Origin: Echinococcus granulosus
Taxonomy: Eukaryota; Platyhelminthes; Cestoda; Cyclophyllidea; Taeniidae
DNA: 64,000 nucleotides
Assembly (NCBI RefSeq): GCF_000524195.1
Contig: NW_020170533.1
Coordinates: forward strand, 45,221 to 109,220
Reading direction: 5' to 3'
Part shown: positions 32,801 through 45,481 of the stretch, piece by piece
How positions within the stretch are numbered: the stretch's first letter is position 1
How the letters are laid out: each line of letters begins with the position of its first letter
Notes under the pieces: generated by a model
The model's input: only the letters and a program-made list of their open reading frames with translations
What the model was told of the DNA's origin: nothing
The model's database searches: none
Made by a program: the position numbers and the translations under genes

Positions 32801-35800
32801 GGGACCAACACGGCCCAGAGTTCGCCCCACACGCTTTTGAACTTCAATACGCAGATCAAATTCACTTCCATGGACAACTTCAAACAGTCTATCGTTGGGT
32901 TCCGCCGCGTCAGCATCCGATTGGTTGTTATGCTGCGGATAAGATAAATTTCGACGAGACTTATCCATTTGGTAGTCCTGGACGAGAATGAAGATGTTGT
33001 CCACACCGACAGCCAAAACGAGGAATGGAATGACCTCGATTATGATTAGAGTGGCAGGTACGCCTAGGTAGCTCCAAAAACCGATCGAGGCGGCAACAGA
33101 GGCTAGAACAATCAGCACTCCGCCCAGACCGAGAGTCATCTTCAAGTCGACCTATAGAGAGCGGTGTGACCGGAAGAAAATTAGCAACATCATCCAGTCG
33201 CCTAAAGTGACAGTAACCTTCAAATTCCCTATCAAGTGAACAATAAAACTCTGAAGAATAAACAAAAGGTGAGAGCAAGTGATGGATGACCCGACAACTA
33301 ATCGGGTCAATAGTGAATCAGCCTTCAAATAACCAGTTCAACAAGTGAATACAGCTAATGTCATAGAAACAGTCACGTAAGTAAAAGGTAAACTATGCAA
33401 GCTAAACGAAGGTGTTTATGGGATTGAGTCATGCGCTGTGGCGCCTTTAGATTCCCATCATCGTAATCACGCCACATGGTTGATTCACAGTGGTAACAGC
33501 ATGCACTCAATTCAAAAAACCGGCTTCGTCAGACTTACTGGGATGTTTCGACAGGAGCTGTAGGAACCCAGGAAGAGACTGACGTAGACGAACATCACAA
33601 GATAGCTGATTAGAACCGTCAAAACATCTGCATTGGACTGACGTTCGATTTCGTCCTCCACTGATCGCTAAAATGGTGAGACGACGTTAGCCTCAAGAGT
33701 GGGTAGTGTGGAAGGGCAGCAAAGCCGACAACTCACCTCTGCAGAGAAGCTGACAACCACCTCCTTGGAATGTGCGTCTTTCCACTCACGCACGGCGGAG
33801 ATGAAGGCAGCCTCCCAAACTAAACAGCGTTGAATACGATCTGATTTGAGATCGACGTCATTTTGAACCAGAATTGTTATGACTGCCGCCTCTGCTAGAC
33901 TGTAATTCGCATCTACAAGGTGTACCAACAATTACCATCAGTTTGTCAACGCAGCAGCATTCAGAAAAGTAGGGGATTTACCCGAGAATCCGCCAAAGAC
34001 TACATTGGGCATTTGTGGAATACCGGAAGATCCGAGACACTTGGGATTAAAAACGTCCTTTGTGCAGTTCAACAAATGATCGAGGTAATTCTGCGGGTAG
34101 AAAAGTAGGGCCTAGTTATTTGGAGACAATAGCCTAGTGAAAGCACACGAAGAGAACTTGCGTGTTCCCACAGTTTGTACACATACACAGGTAATAAGAG
34201 GAGGGACTCACAGAACTGTTAAATTGAGTGACATTGTGCTGAAAGTACTCCAGAGGGCTGGTTATCGCACAATCCTCTTTATCCGGTTGCATGGGTTTGA
34301 AGCAGATGTCAGCAAGACTGACGTTGGACTTCACGGCCTCCCCATAGGCGGTGATGTTACTGATTCGCAATTGAAGGTCGAGAACCTATACAACAACGAA
34401 ACGAGTAAATGCAGTTCCAGACACTGATGACATTACTGCAAAATGGCAGACTGCCGCGACAGTGGTGGTGCAACAACAGCAACAACAAGTGTCAAGTATG
34501 TTCTGTCAGTACTTACAAAAGTCGGTGCACAGTTCGGTAAACCACACGCCGTTCATCTAGCTGGTAGCTGGTTGCTTACATGCAACAACGCATGTCAGTG
34601 AATGAGGTATCTTGGCAACGAGAACAAATGAAACCGTGACTATCGGCTTGTGTCTACGGTACAGCACGTCACGGTGATCAGATGGTCACCCACTCAGTTA
34701 AGTGGAAACAAGCTCTTTCAAGACGGTTTAACTGTAAGAACAAGTATTTCCGTGGTGGTAAATAGATGGGTTAAAAATGGGTAGATCGAGCCGGGAAGAA
34801 TTCATGAATGCATTCAGAAGAGTGAATAGATAGGTTCAAAACCGATGCATGAATACAGGTTTGGTGGAAAAAAAGAACAAGCCAGGGTGATGGACGAACG
34901 CAGGATTGAGGAACGGATATGAGGATGGGCATATCTGATGTAGATAAATGGATGGATGGGCGATTGAATGACTGGATTGATTTAGGATGGACAAACGACT
35001 CCTCGATGGATGAGTGGATGGGATGGTTACATTGAGGGATTGAGTGGTGAAAAAACAAACCCACCGCTGAATGGTTAAGAGGTGGACGGATATCTCCACA
35101 TAAAAAGGATGAGGGGACCCGTGGATGTTACAGGAGTGGTAAAATTATCAGGGAGAGAGGTACAAAGAAACCCACCAATTCTAAAAAGTCCCTTCGAAAC
35201 GCCGGTCCAATCGTACCATTCTTTACTGGTGTGCGATCCAAAGGTCGCAAAATCAACTGTTCCACACGGTGGAAGGGCCTGAAACAACACAGTCAATCGG
35301 AGTGAAATAAGCCTTCACAGTCTTGTGCTTATGACAATCGAATGGGCTTGCCATCGACGTCACATATATGTAATATGTGGAATTTCCAATAGCTTACAAC
35401 AACTGGCATCATGCAGTCGAGGATCACGAATAGTTGGTTTGATGATTAAAAGACGAGGGTGAAATTAATTCCTACCTCTTTCAAGGTGAAATGAGGACGC
35501 TGAATAGTTGAATGAATGAGAGAACAAATAACTATGTGGATAGATAGGTGGATAACCCGAGCATTTGGTGTAACAACTGCATGAAGTGTAGAACGTTCTA
35601 GAAGTTAAAATCACGCACCCAAAATGAGTATCAAAGTAATTCTTTTCAAAACGTGCGCGTGATCGCGGATCACTCCACAGATCCACTGGGTTGGTAGTCA
35701 CTGTGAACATCGTCAGACCACAGCAGAGAATCGCCACAAAGGTGGCTGAGAAGAAGAGCGTTGCAGTTGGATAATGGGCGATTAGGAGACCCAGACGTGC

Positions 35801-38320
35801 GAAGCCCTACGAAATTGGAAGAATACAGGGGCATCGGTTAATGAACTCGTCGCCAGTACCATGTGAAAGTGACACCCTGGTTTACCTTCTCTCAGCCCTC
35901 ATATGTTTTGGAGATAACTAGTCGAAGCAAATTGTGCGGCACACAGATTACTTGGTTCCCCAAAAGCAGCGTAATAGCACTTTTTTAAAGTTATTTGGCA
36001 AATGGATTAATAACGCTTGGTGCCACATGAGAGGGATGAAACTTTTGGGCTGCTGCATTCGCCTTTACCTTGAGACGAACGTCAGCAAAGAACTCGTTAA
36101 CAGTAAATATAATCTACCTAGGTGAGCTACAAATCTTTTAATTGTGAATAGAGAAGCTTGAAAAGGCATTCAAGAGATTTTCCAATTATTCACCTAGTAA
36201 ACTACTTCGCAATGATTTGAGAATAAGTCAGGGGGCTAGACAAACCTTAAAGAGAGCCAAATCCACAGCACCACCGAGTCTTTCTCGCCATATGGCGTGG
36301 TGATCATCACTGGATGGTGTCGAAATGAGCAATTCTGTGTCCCCCTCACTTCCAGCATGCTGGTGACGTTGAGGTGTGCGGCAGTAACGTGATGCCTCAA
36401 TGCCGATGAAGGATAGAAGAAGGACGGCAAACACGCCGCCGGAAATCAGCCACGGGAGAGGAGCTCCTGCAATAGGAAATAGGAAAGGGTGGATAAATTA
36501 GCAGACATACTTCAATACTTGAGTCAGTCCAATATCTTATGGTTCGATTGCCATTTTGATAACATAAGGCGCTGCTCTCAGCCTATTATCTCTTCCAAAC
36601 GATAGTAAAAAACAGCTTTGTAACCATTTCAGGGGTAACTCAGGTGCTACACTGGTGACAGTGATGATGAGCTCACGCCGAAAAAGAAAACAATGAATCC
36701 AGATTTCGCTGAATGCTAAAGTTAAAGAAGAACGGACAGACTGAATAAATTGGCATCAATTCCGAGAGGGAACAGCTGAACTAACTCACCAAACACGAAA
36801 ATGGGTGTATCCGGCTGCGGAAAGTCGGGTTCCAGGCATGCGGGCGGACAATCGGAGCAGTCACAGGCTTCTTGACCTGGGTTCGGCCCCAGAGGGGGGA
36901 GGCGCGCGTCACAGGCGTAAGTAGGCGCGTCCATCGCTTGGGAGGAGGGCTGACCGACCAAGGTGAAGTCGATATCGAAAGGCGCCCGCCCGCCGTTGTC
37001 CGTCGACGTGCCGAGAGCTTCCATCAACTTCGGCAGGGTGCACTGAGTGTCTCCGCAAATGATTGATATTGCTGGTGAACCGGAAAACTGAACATTCTAG
37101 AAGGGTAGACGTCATCAGCTGTGACTCATAGAGATCGAGAGTCCTGTAGAAGTTACCCAGCTCTTCTGGTTAAAAACATCCTTTGACTGTGCCATTTTTA
37201 ATTATCTCGCGATTCGGCTTCTCGCTTGAGGCATGAACTATGCAACCTGTCTCACAGCTCTTTTCTATACTTATAATGAAGCAAATCCCGAACGCAAGCA
37301 ACCCATAACGAATTCAAACATAATTCGATCGACACATTGGCTAACCTACTTAAAAGAACACCGCTTTTCGCTAGCTAGAAGGCATCTACTGGGGTAGCTG
37401 AATCTGCAGACCTACAACAATAGGATTGCAGAAATGGCGCTGATTTTTGGCACTAACTGTGTGATAGTGAGTAAATTAGTGAAATCAAACATTACGGAAG
37501 CAGCAACTTATGGTGGGGATATTAAAAACCTATACTGTATTGCGTCTTAAGAAGTTCCATAACATTAAAGCGGTAATGTCTAATTTGGTCCTTTCGATTT
37601 CGTGAAAAACAATTAGTGCACGAAATGCATTCGTTGCACAAAGGGCACCCAGTTTAGAACAGTGCGGGAAGGAAAGCATTATTTCCGCTTTAATCCGTCT
37701 GCATTTTATTTACAATGAAGCTACACATTGACCCGGGTATAACTTAAATCAAATGCGTTGGTAAATATAAATGTGGCACTACTTCACAAAATGAGTACTT
37801 ACTGCACAACTGTTAAAGAAGCCCTCTCCAAACTGGTGAGTGAGAGTATACTTCACCCGCTTTACAGCTTTGTCCTCACGAATGGTAACCGCGGATAGAA
37901 AGTCGCTTTGAGCGGGATTGCAGGTCATCTCGCAGAAAAGACGACGGAAGTTGGCAAAGCATGAAGGACAACTACACATTCAAAAGTGAATTCAAACGAC
38001 AAATTTGAAGCATACCTTCCCAGGAACATTTTAACTAACTGCAGAGAGGTCACAAACACTTCGATCTGGTCAGGTGGGCAGCAAACAGGAAGCGAGGCTG
38101 CAGGATCATTAGTGTTCAGGTACTCTGGACAGACTAACAGAAGTTTAGCTAGGGAGGAAGGCTCAGAAATAGGTTGGGGTGGCCCGGGTTTGTAGCAGTA
38201 GAGAGGATTCTCATCACTGGTCGTGTTGCACAAACCATGCCAAATGCACTGTCCACCTGCCACATACACGTAGTAAAACGACAGAAAGAAAACGATCGAG
38301 AGAGTTACTCGCAAGTAATG
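29824..38320 (-). CDS. NPC1: Niemann-Pick C1 protein, paralogue A, complete
   Basis: A lysosomal/late-endosomal sterol transporter that takes cholesterol from NPC2 and exports it. Twenty exons (minus): 38320-38016, 37971-37803, 37096-36790, 36466-36246, 35806-35619, 35278-35176, 34385-34212, 34090-33982, 33912-33737, 33667-33539, 33151-32755, 32637-32510, 32387-32294, 32220-32170, 32107-31726, 31688-31440, 31369-31139, 30661-30430, 30353-30077 and 29996-29824. They total 4095 nt with agreeing phases (1364 residues; human 1278). Order: signal peptide ([17 protein letters not shown]); Cys-rich sterol-binding N-terminal domain ([17 protein letters not shown], then [10 protein letters not shown]); first membrane helix; middle luminal domain ([11 protein letters not shown]); sterol-sensing domain ([24 protein letters not shown], keeping the proline equivalent to human P691); Cys-rich third luminal domain; and C-terminal membrane block ([43 protein letters not shown]). 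The acidic tail ends WGSNRL rather than the human LLNF sorting motif. No ATG precedes the signal peptide: the frame is open from the acceptor. A roughly 30-residue extra loop sits inside the sterol-sensing domain. Confidence 0.95.
34765..35060 (-). repeat. GGAT-type minisatellite in NPC1-A intron
   Basis: Imperfect GATGGATGGG/ATGAATG repeats in the intron between exons 34212-34385 and 35176-35278. Similar tracts occur in the corresponding part of NPC1-B (56800-57860). Confidence 0.7.
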
Positions 38321-38340
38321 CTAAAAGTGAAGAAAACAAA
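38319..38340 (-). promoter_or_regulatory. 3' splice acceptor at start of NPC1-A, possible trans-splice site
   Basis: The minus strand reads TTCTTCACTTTTAG and then CAT TAC TTG CGA. The acceptor TAG is itself an in-frame stop directly before the exon, so the start codon must come from another RNA segment. The exon opens in frame 0, so a leader ending in ATG, as flatworm spliced leaders do, would give a start fused directly to the signal peptide. An ordinary upstream exon is the alternative; I found none. Confidence 0.5.
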
Positions 38341-39204
38341 TTTTAATGAGCTTCAGATTACTTCACTATGCAACAAAGTCACTAAAATCAAGCAAAATTA
38401 CTGAGAATCCAACACAGAAACCAAATCGCCTAAAATTTAATTGCAGAAAACATCAAAATGTCGAAATATTGAGTACGGAAGGGTAAAAGGCGGCAATAAA
38501 GCACATACCCACATTTCCAACCACAGAACACCACAGAACTGTTTTAAGTTAGGCCGGCTTCATTTTAGCCATTATAAACAAAATATTCATAAGTTACAAG
38601 CCCACTTTAATTTGCGGTTCTGACACCTTTGCCACGTTTTTATGCAGACGTTGTTTATGACAAAAAGTTTCACTATTTTATAACTTTTACAGTATTCGCT
38701 GAGGTTTTTGACCTTATTCCATTAGTGGCCCTAAAACTTGGGCCAGGCGATTGTAGATGTAAAAAGACTGCACTATGGGACTCCCTAATTGCAGATTAAA
38801 CAATTTTTTTAGAAAGCAGCTGTGCTGCAGTGTGACTAATCTACCCTACTAAAACATTCACCCAGGTTATCAAAACGCACTATACCACGATCACACCAGC
38901 CACAACTTTCCCGCCATAATTCGAGTCCGGACTGATCCTAAAAGGAGGGTGAGACTGCGACCAGCTATACGTACTCTCGAATCTAACCTGACCATCCCGC
39001 ACCAGAGTCTGAGTTATAGACGGAGTTTTAACCAGTGTCGCGTTAGTACGGTGAAATCTCGAACACACGAGAATTCCCCATCATATTCCCCTCATTAGGA
39101 TCACACCCAGTAGTTGACTAGCCCCACTCAGCGGTCAAAAAAGCGGAGCAAAAGTAAAATATACAAATGTATCCACCTTTCCATTCTATACATTGCACTG
39201 CCTC
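38321..39204. other. intergenic between RBM28-like gene and NPC1-A
   Basis: About 0.9 kb, AT-rich. No convincing exon carrying the missing NPC1-A start codon was found. Confidence 0.5.
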
Positions 39205-42200
39205 TTACTTTCCTTTCTTCGGTCGATTGTGTCGAATTTTGGGGCCTAACTTCTTGGGCATAATTCGCATCGGCGCCTTCTTGCCTCTTTTTCCTTTGGT
39301 CTTCGGCCGTTGACTGCGTTTTTTCTTTTTAACCCCAGTAACTTGGCGTTTCGGCTGCGAATCACCTCCCAACAATCTTGACTCTCGCGCCATCTACAGG
39401 AAAAAAACAGGCATATGGATGGATAAGATTTTATGCCTAAGGTAGTAATTAAACCGAGAAAGCGTCAAAGTGCACAACTCACAATTTATCAAATCAAGTC
39501 GAAATGTACTAGATGTATCCTTCCATGACGAAAAATTTTAGCCGCTATTGCGTGATTCGACCTCTTTGACGATGGTGTGGACCGCCATTCAGGTTGCCAT
39601 GTATCAATCTAGTCTTCCAGTGTCTCTAAAGGCTTATAATCAAGCGACTTAACGACTCGTATCATACACTGTGCATCGGCCTCAAGAGGACGCTAAGATG
39701 GTGACAACTAGGTGAGATACCACCTAACAAACAACGTAACAGCTCTCGTTTATGTCTTGAAGGCCATTTACGCATAAATAGATCAGCTACTTCCCACCAT
39801 GGAAGGAATCTTCATGCAGTGGAGAAGTAAGGCCGCGGGAACTAACACTAGAAAAGGCAAAACTTTTGTAAACTGGTCCAACATGGAAATATGGATTATG
39901 ATTAGTAACAAAGAGGGATGGGGCAGGCGGATGATAAGGAAACTTTAAACGATCAGTGATGGAAGACAAACGGTAGACTAGAGGGGCCAATATATCCACC
40001 ACCTTCAAACAATTAAACAAAAAGGAGGGGGAAAGTCTCCTAAATTATTCAAAAGCTAAATAAATCAGCCAACATTCTAAGTGGAAACTACTGCAATACG
40101 TCGATTGTTTGTTTAGTTCTCGGTTTTGATAACAGGGCACTTGGGGGCTCCGCCGGATGGCTTATCCTTAAGACAAGACAGTAGCCTTCAAGTCCTTCTG
40201 TACATCAGCAACACATATTCTGTCCGGGTATCATGCCTTCTGCTGTCTTTAGGGAAATCTTGCGACGCTAAACGCCCACGCCACTATCGCAAAAATCGGT
40301 GCAAATCAAAATGGACAAACTGCACAATGAAACTCGGGCGCCTAAATTTTTCACAACTCACTTGAGATTTTTCTGCCCGTCGCCTTTTCTTCTCAAGAGC
40401 CCTTGAATTTTCCAACGAGAACTCCACAATCGGCTTCTAAGAATGTGAAAAAATCCGTGAAAGGGTGATCGAGTAGGGTTGATAGCATAGAAACGTGGAT
40501 GGTTCACCCTATTGCCTCCGAGAACGCTGCTGTTGTTGTTAAGCGCATGTAGAGCTTTTAGAGCGTTCACGTGCTCTTCGAAGGCGACAAATGCATACCC
40601 CAAGGATTTGGGATGCTTTACACCGCTCTTCATATCGCGCATCACCCGACACTAGAAGGAAAAAGCATTAGAGACGATAGTGATTTAATAAACTGTTCTA
40701 GTTGCTAATAAATAACATTGATTCCAGCTTTATTTTCGACTTTATGGGTTGCCACTAGTCATAAAGCACGTCGACAACTGCTATCAACGGGTTCGCCAAT
40801 TTTACGACTTTGAGTACTATGACCAAGGCCCTGGATCCTATCGAGACGTCCAGCTAGATAAATGATGTTTGAAGACTTTAGAGCAAATACCTTTAGCGAA
40901 CAGGACTGAACAAAAGTACAACTGTTCAAAGTATTCAGAGATTAGCGACCAAACACTACTTATAGAAAACCGAAAAAGAATGCATTTCTGCGATTGCAGG
41001 TATCCTCGGCAGTTTGCAAATGAATGGGCAGAGATGAATGGCCTACAAATGAATCACCACTGTCACTCACCTCTGTGATGCGGGCTCCAGACCCCGCGAT
41101 CCTCTGACAGGCCTGGCGCAGGGTCCGATCATCCACATTGAGAGGGATGTTGCGCACGCACAGACGCAGAGGACTGATGAAGATGCTGGGATCACGCAAT
41201 TTCGCCTGCTTCGCTCGTGCCACCGCCTCTCGCATTGCCGCTTCCTTAGGTGTCATCGCCCCGGCTGCGCGACTGCCTGGCCGAATGACTGGACGAAGGA
41301 AGAGAAGGTGAGACGGAGAAAGCAGCGTTTGTAAAAACCTCAGTATCATCTTAAAAATGAGCCCTCCTCAACCAATGCTTTCCGATTATATGTAGAATGT
41401 CACTAGAACCAGCCAAATAGATGAGGGGTAGATGAGTGAATCGACTCAATCTTGGGTACTATAGGTTAGAACACGCACAACCATCTTAATATGAATCGCA
41501 CTGCAACCAGCTCAAAATGCACGAAATGAAAGGCCACTGTATCCACCCATGAATAGACATTTTGGCCTTTCCAAGAATCCCACCAAAAATCATCACTAAA
41601 GGCACTTGACTTGAAGGCAAATTCTGTAGCTTAAAGGAGAATTGGCCCAAGTCTTGGAAGGAGGAGGACCTGATATGCCTTACCTTTCCTTAACAAAAAA
41701 TTCAGTTGGCAGCACATTTTACACAACCTTTTTTGTTACCAGATTTTTACGAATAAACACATGCGGTAGGCTGGGAAGAGATCTCTGATTAAATAATTCT
41801 GGAAATTATCGATTAAAACCCTTGATACGAAAGCAGGAAGAAGTGAGTGGTGCAACATTATCAAGTAACAGAACTAAAAAAATTCCTTCACGCTTGAGAA
41901 GCCAAAAAAAAACAAACCAAATTGGAAAGCAGACTTGATTTGCACAAGAGGGAATTAAAAGGTAAAACATGAACGAGAAGGTAATGGTTAAAAAATTGTC
42001 CATACTGTGACCTAAGCGCTAACGACACTTAAACCTATCTTCAAAATGCAGTTTTCCTAATAGGAAAAATGTATAATTGGCAAAAGATTCCATCAAAAAC
42101 AAGGCTTCAAGGCAAACACGACTCCTTGATGACGTGATTTGATCGGTGCCCCAGGGATAACTTCAGGCTTTATAGTGTAGTCACATCAAAATCCCGTTGA

Positions 42201-43087
42201 AAATGCTTGACAACACCGTAAGAGGAATGCTTTTGACCATGCAAAATAATATAAAATATTGTCTATCTAGCTAAGACATGCCAATATAGGGCGCACAGGA
42301 ATGTATATTGAAATTAATACAGGATGGAAGACATCACTTTGAAGACGCAATAAATGCAAATGAAATCGCACTACAAGTTTATAAACAAACGTACGTCCAA
42401 TGCGTGCAAGATGAAGATTTCTACCATCTGTACGGCCATTATGTGAAACCTTCTCACCAGAACGAGCCTTTTGAAGCTTAAGAACCTCTTCCCTACTAAC
42501 AGCCAATGACAAAGCCAATGATCTGCCAGCAAAAACAAAGCGGTGCGCATTCTAAAATTCACAAAATGGTCGATTAAGAATTTCACCAAAAAATAGGGAA
42601 GTTGGTTTATAGGATCCAAACATACTTCTGGTTTAGAGCCTTGAAGCAGAATATTTTCAGCATCTTCTTTGGACTCAAATTTTGCGAATGCCGTTCCTCG
42701 GGGGTGCTGGGTAAGTTTGTCCTTGACAATTTTAACGAACTCAAGTTTGCCAAAGTTAGCGAAAAACTGGTAAAGACGATCCTCATCGGCATCAAAAGAA
42801 ACATTTCTGATGAATATTGTTCGACCCTCTATCGTGTCTGATGGTCTGGCGTTGCGTTGGTTCCCGGCGCTTTGCTGCTGCCTAGTGCTTTGATGGCTAG
42901 TGCCCTCAAACTTCTCCTCAATGTCATCACTGCCATCCATACTGCCGTCTGTTATTGTTGGTTCATTGCCTGACATTTGTGGTTTAATTGGTTTTCTGGG
43001 CTTCTTTGCGATGAAAAACTCATTGGAGACCTGTCGATCCCCATCTTTCGTTGCAGGAGGCACATCCGACCCTGACCTCCGCCCCAT
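39205..43087 (-). CDS. RBM28: RBM28/Nop4-like nucleolar RNA-binding protein
   Basis: Probably acts in ribosome biogenesis in the nucleolus, by analogy with human RBM28 and yeast Nop4. Exons (minus): 43087-42626, 42551-42395, 41288-41071, 40651-40508, 40436-40362 and 39393-39205; phases agree and total 415 codons with the stop. RRM A: RNP2 IFIRNV (about residues 91-96), RNP1 RGTAFAKF (130-137). RRM B: RNP2 LCVRNI (249-254), RNP1 LGYAFVAF (296-303). Linker and exon-joint matches to human RBM28 are close (LAVSREEVLKLQ, then NLHLARIG joined to LIRPGSRAAG, and ITE joined to CRVMRDMK). The C terminus is very basic (VKKKKRSQRPKTKGKRGKK), fitting a nucleolar protein. Human RBM28 has two more RRMs at its N terminus; here the first visible exon begins with ATG straight after a TTAG acceptor, and no RRM is seen upstream. 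Confidence 0.87.
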
Positions 43088-44937
43088 CTAACCACAAGAT
43101 CGAGCGCTCGAATGCATTGCTTATTAACAACGAAAACTAAAACATAACTTATGAATATTGTACGAATTAATGGTGTTTGTTTAAAAAACAAAATAAGTAC
43201 TCTAATACACTCATTTATAATAATTCTTGGATTAATAAACGTCTTAATAGCTGATAAGTTTCACAGTAACAACAAAAGCATTGTAAACAAGTAATTCCGA
43301 TAATTACATTGAGGTATTGGGTATTCGGCTACTGTATATGTAGTTCATAATTTCCAAAGTCAAATCGCACCTCAAATCTATAAACGCACATGTGTAATTA
43401 GTGTTAAGTAGGGCTGGAACTTGACGGACAACCTGCAGAAACCGATAAGGTACTGCAATCAGTTAGCCATTTATACGGAACGCTTCTTCCTTTTTTACAT
43501 TTATATTTTTAAGGAACATCAAGCGTTGTTGCAACACTCCAAAACTTTTGTGAAGATGAAAGAAGATATTATATTCGGACAGAATATGTATATTATACAT
43601 ACAGAATGCGCTAGGGCTGCTGGCTTGGCCTGAAGACCAGTTCACCCAGTATGATACTATGGTCAGGATAAAGTATCCCTTTACCAATGCCAATCATTAA
43701 ACTCACATCCAACCTATTACAGTCGATAGTATTAAGCAAACGTCTAAAGAACATGAGTTGAAATTGGTCTGCTCTATTCTTTCTGGGCTTGAAACCATGG
43801 CAGTGGAGGTTATAAAGTTGGATTTCTATTAAAACTATCTTAGCAGGCACTTTGACGTAAGTGCGCTAGTTCGCCCGTCCTTTTACCCTTCAATTGCCCT
43901 TAAAATTAAAAATTTTTAATTCACCTCACAATATTTTTGCAGGCTTACCCACACCGACTTAGTAAATTATGCCTTCCAAGGGGATTCAGAAACCCATATA
44001 ATCAATCGTAACTCGCATTCTATTGAAGTAAACGAGTGTTGTTTTTCTCCCAAACGAAAAGCATTAAATGGTAGAAATCGAGTTGTAAAGCGCAACTGAA
44101 CAATCCCATGACAAAAACAAAATTAGTAGGGTTTTAGCGTCTAAGCCTCTAAAAAAGAGGAGTTTCACTCTAACTTAGGATCCTGCTTGGTAAAAACGGT
44201 CGCCATAACAAAACACACCTCAGTTGTCTGAGGCAGTGACAGTGTTACCACTAAACTCTTCGTAAATTACGTACAAAATATTGAAAGCGAATTGGTCTTA
44301 GCACCAATCAGGTAAACGCGCGGTATCCCCTCTAGCACTCTGTTACCTTGATGAACTGGGGTAGATATGGCCAAGCAGTACTGACGTGAGGAAAAAGTAA
44401 CAATAAGGGTTAGGTGCAAGATTATATGTGAGCAAAATTAATTGAAATACTAAAATTTTGAAAGACCGGTGCTTTTAGTCCAGTATTTCTTCTACTGAAG
44501 GTTTAAACATGAGATGAACAACACACTAACATTTTAAAAAATTGAGCCACCAATCAGGGCAGAACTATCAATTTATTAAAAACTCAAAGAAAATTCACTG
44601 ACTTTAGGGTCAGGTATCTTCTAAGTTAGGCGCAAATTTGGTGATTTACAATGTTAAATAGTGAGTATTTCTATAAGGCACGTATTAGGTTGTGCGGCCA
44701 AATTCAGGAAGTCAACGTCGCTTAAAAGAAGAGTGGAGTCTATGCAGTACTTTAACTACTTGTTTAACTCTTAACTTTGCTTTTAAGGGCGCCCAAGTTT
44801 CTACATCTGCATGTATGCTGGGCGGCACGGCCTCTTAGCCATGCAAGTAGCCCATGCCACTTCCGTGCATAAGGCCTGCATAATTTACACCAATAATGCC
44901 TTCTTTCATATTTAAAAAAGTAGTTCTTAGGGTGAAA
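43088..44937. other. divergent intergenic region, one R3 repeat
   Basis: This is the space between the minus-strand RBM28-like gene and the plus-strand kinase gene. It is AT-rich, with no RRM-like coding seen on the minus strand. It should contain the promoters of both genes. Confidence 0.5.
43555..43705 (+). repeat. repeat R3, copy
   Basis: AAGATGAAAGAAGA, CAGAATATGTATATTATACATACAGAATG, GGCCTGAAGACCAG and TATCCCTTTACCA. It aligns with 27940-28085. The A-rich end is degraded (CATTAAACTCA). Confidence 0.6.
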
Positions 44938-45037
44938 NNNNNNNNNNNNNNNNNNNNNNNNNNNNNNNNNNNNNNNNNNNNNNNNNNNNNNNNNNNNNNN
45001 NNNNNNNNNNNNNNNNNNNNNNNNNNNNNNNNNNNNN
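44938..45037. other. assembly gap, 100 N
   Basis: A run of exactly 100 N; true length unknown. Extra 5' exons of either neighbouring gene could be hidden here. Confidence 0.98.
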
Positions 45038-45481
45038 CAACTACCATACTGTCTTAAAACCTTTACGCATTGGCGTTTTTAGACATCAGTTAAGCTACTG
45101 ACACAGCAGTAGCTTATGTTTCAAACCTACCACCAGTTGTGCAAATTATTAATGTTGATAAAAAAATACAGCATAAGCGCATGCATTGTACTGAGAAGTG
45201 CAAGTTAAAGGTCTACACACGGTTATTGCGTCCCTATATACTCTTAATACATTTGCCGTTACGTTCATATTGTCGTTTAAACGCATGGCTTGCGCGTTCA
45301 TTTTCAGCTTACCTTAATTTGTTCCGCGTCTTCCGAAAGCAGGTGGTGCGTGTATGTTGACAGATATGTGCCAGTTGATAGTGCGATGCACTGCTTATGC
45401 TACGCATATTGCAGTAGTTGCACTGCCATCTCATTGTTGAAAAGACCCCTTCTGATCCTTTGCAAATATTTCAGCACTCCA

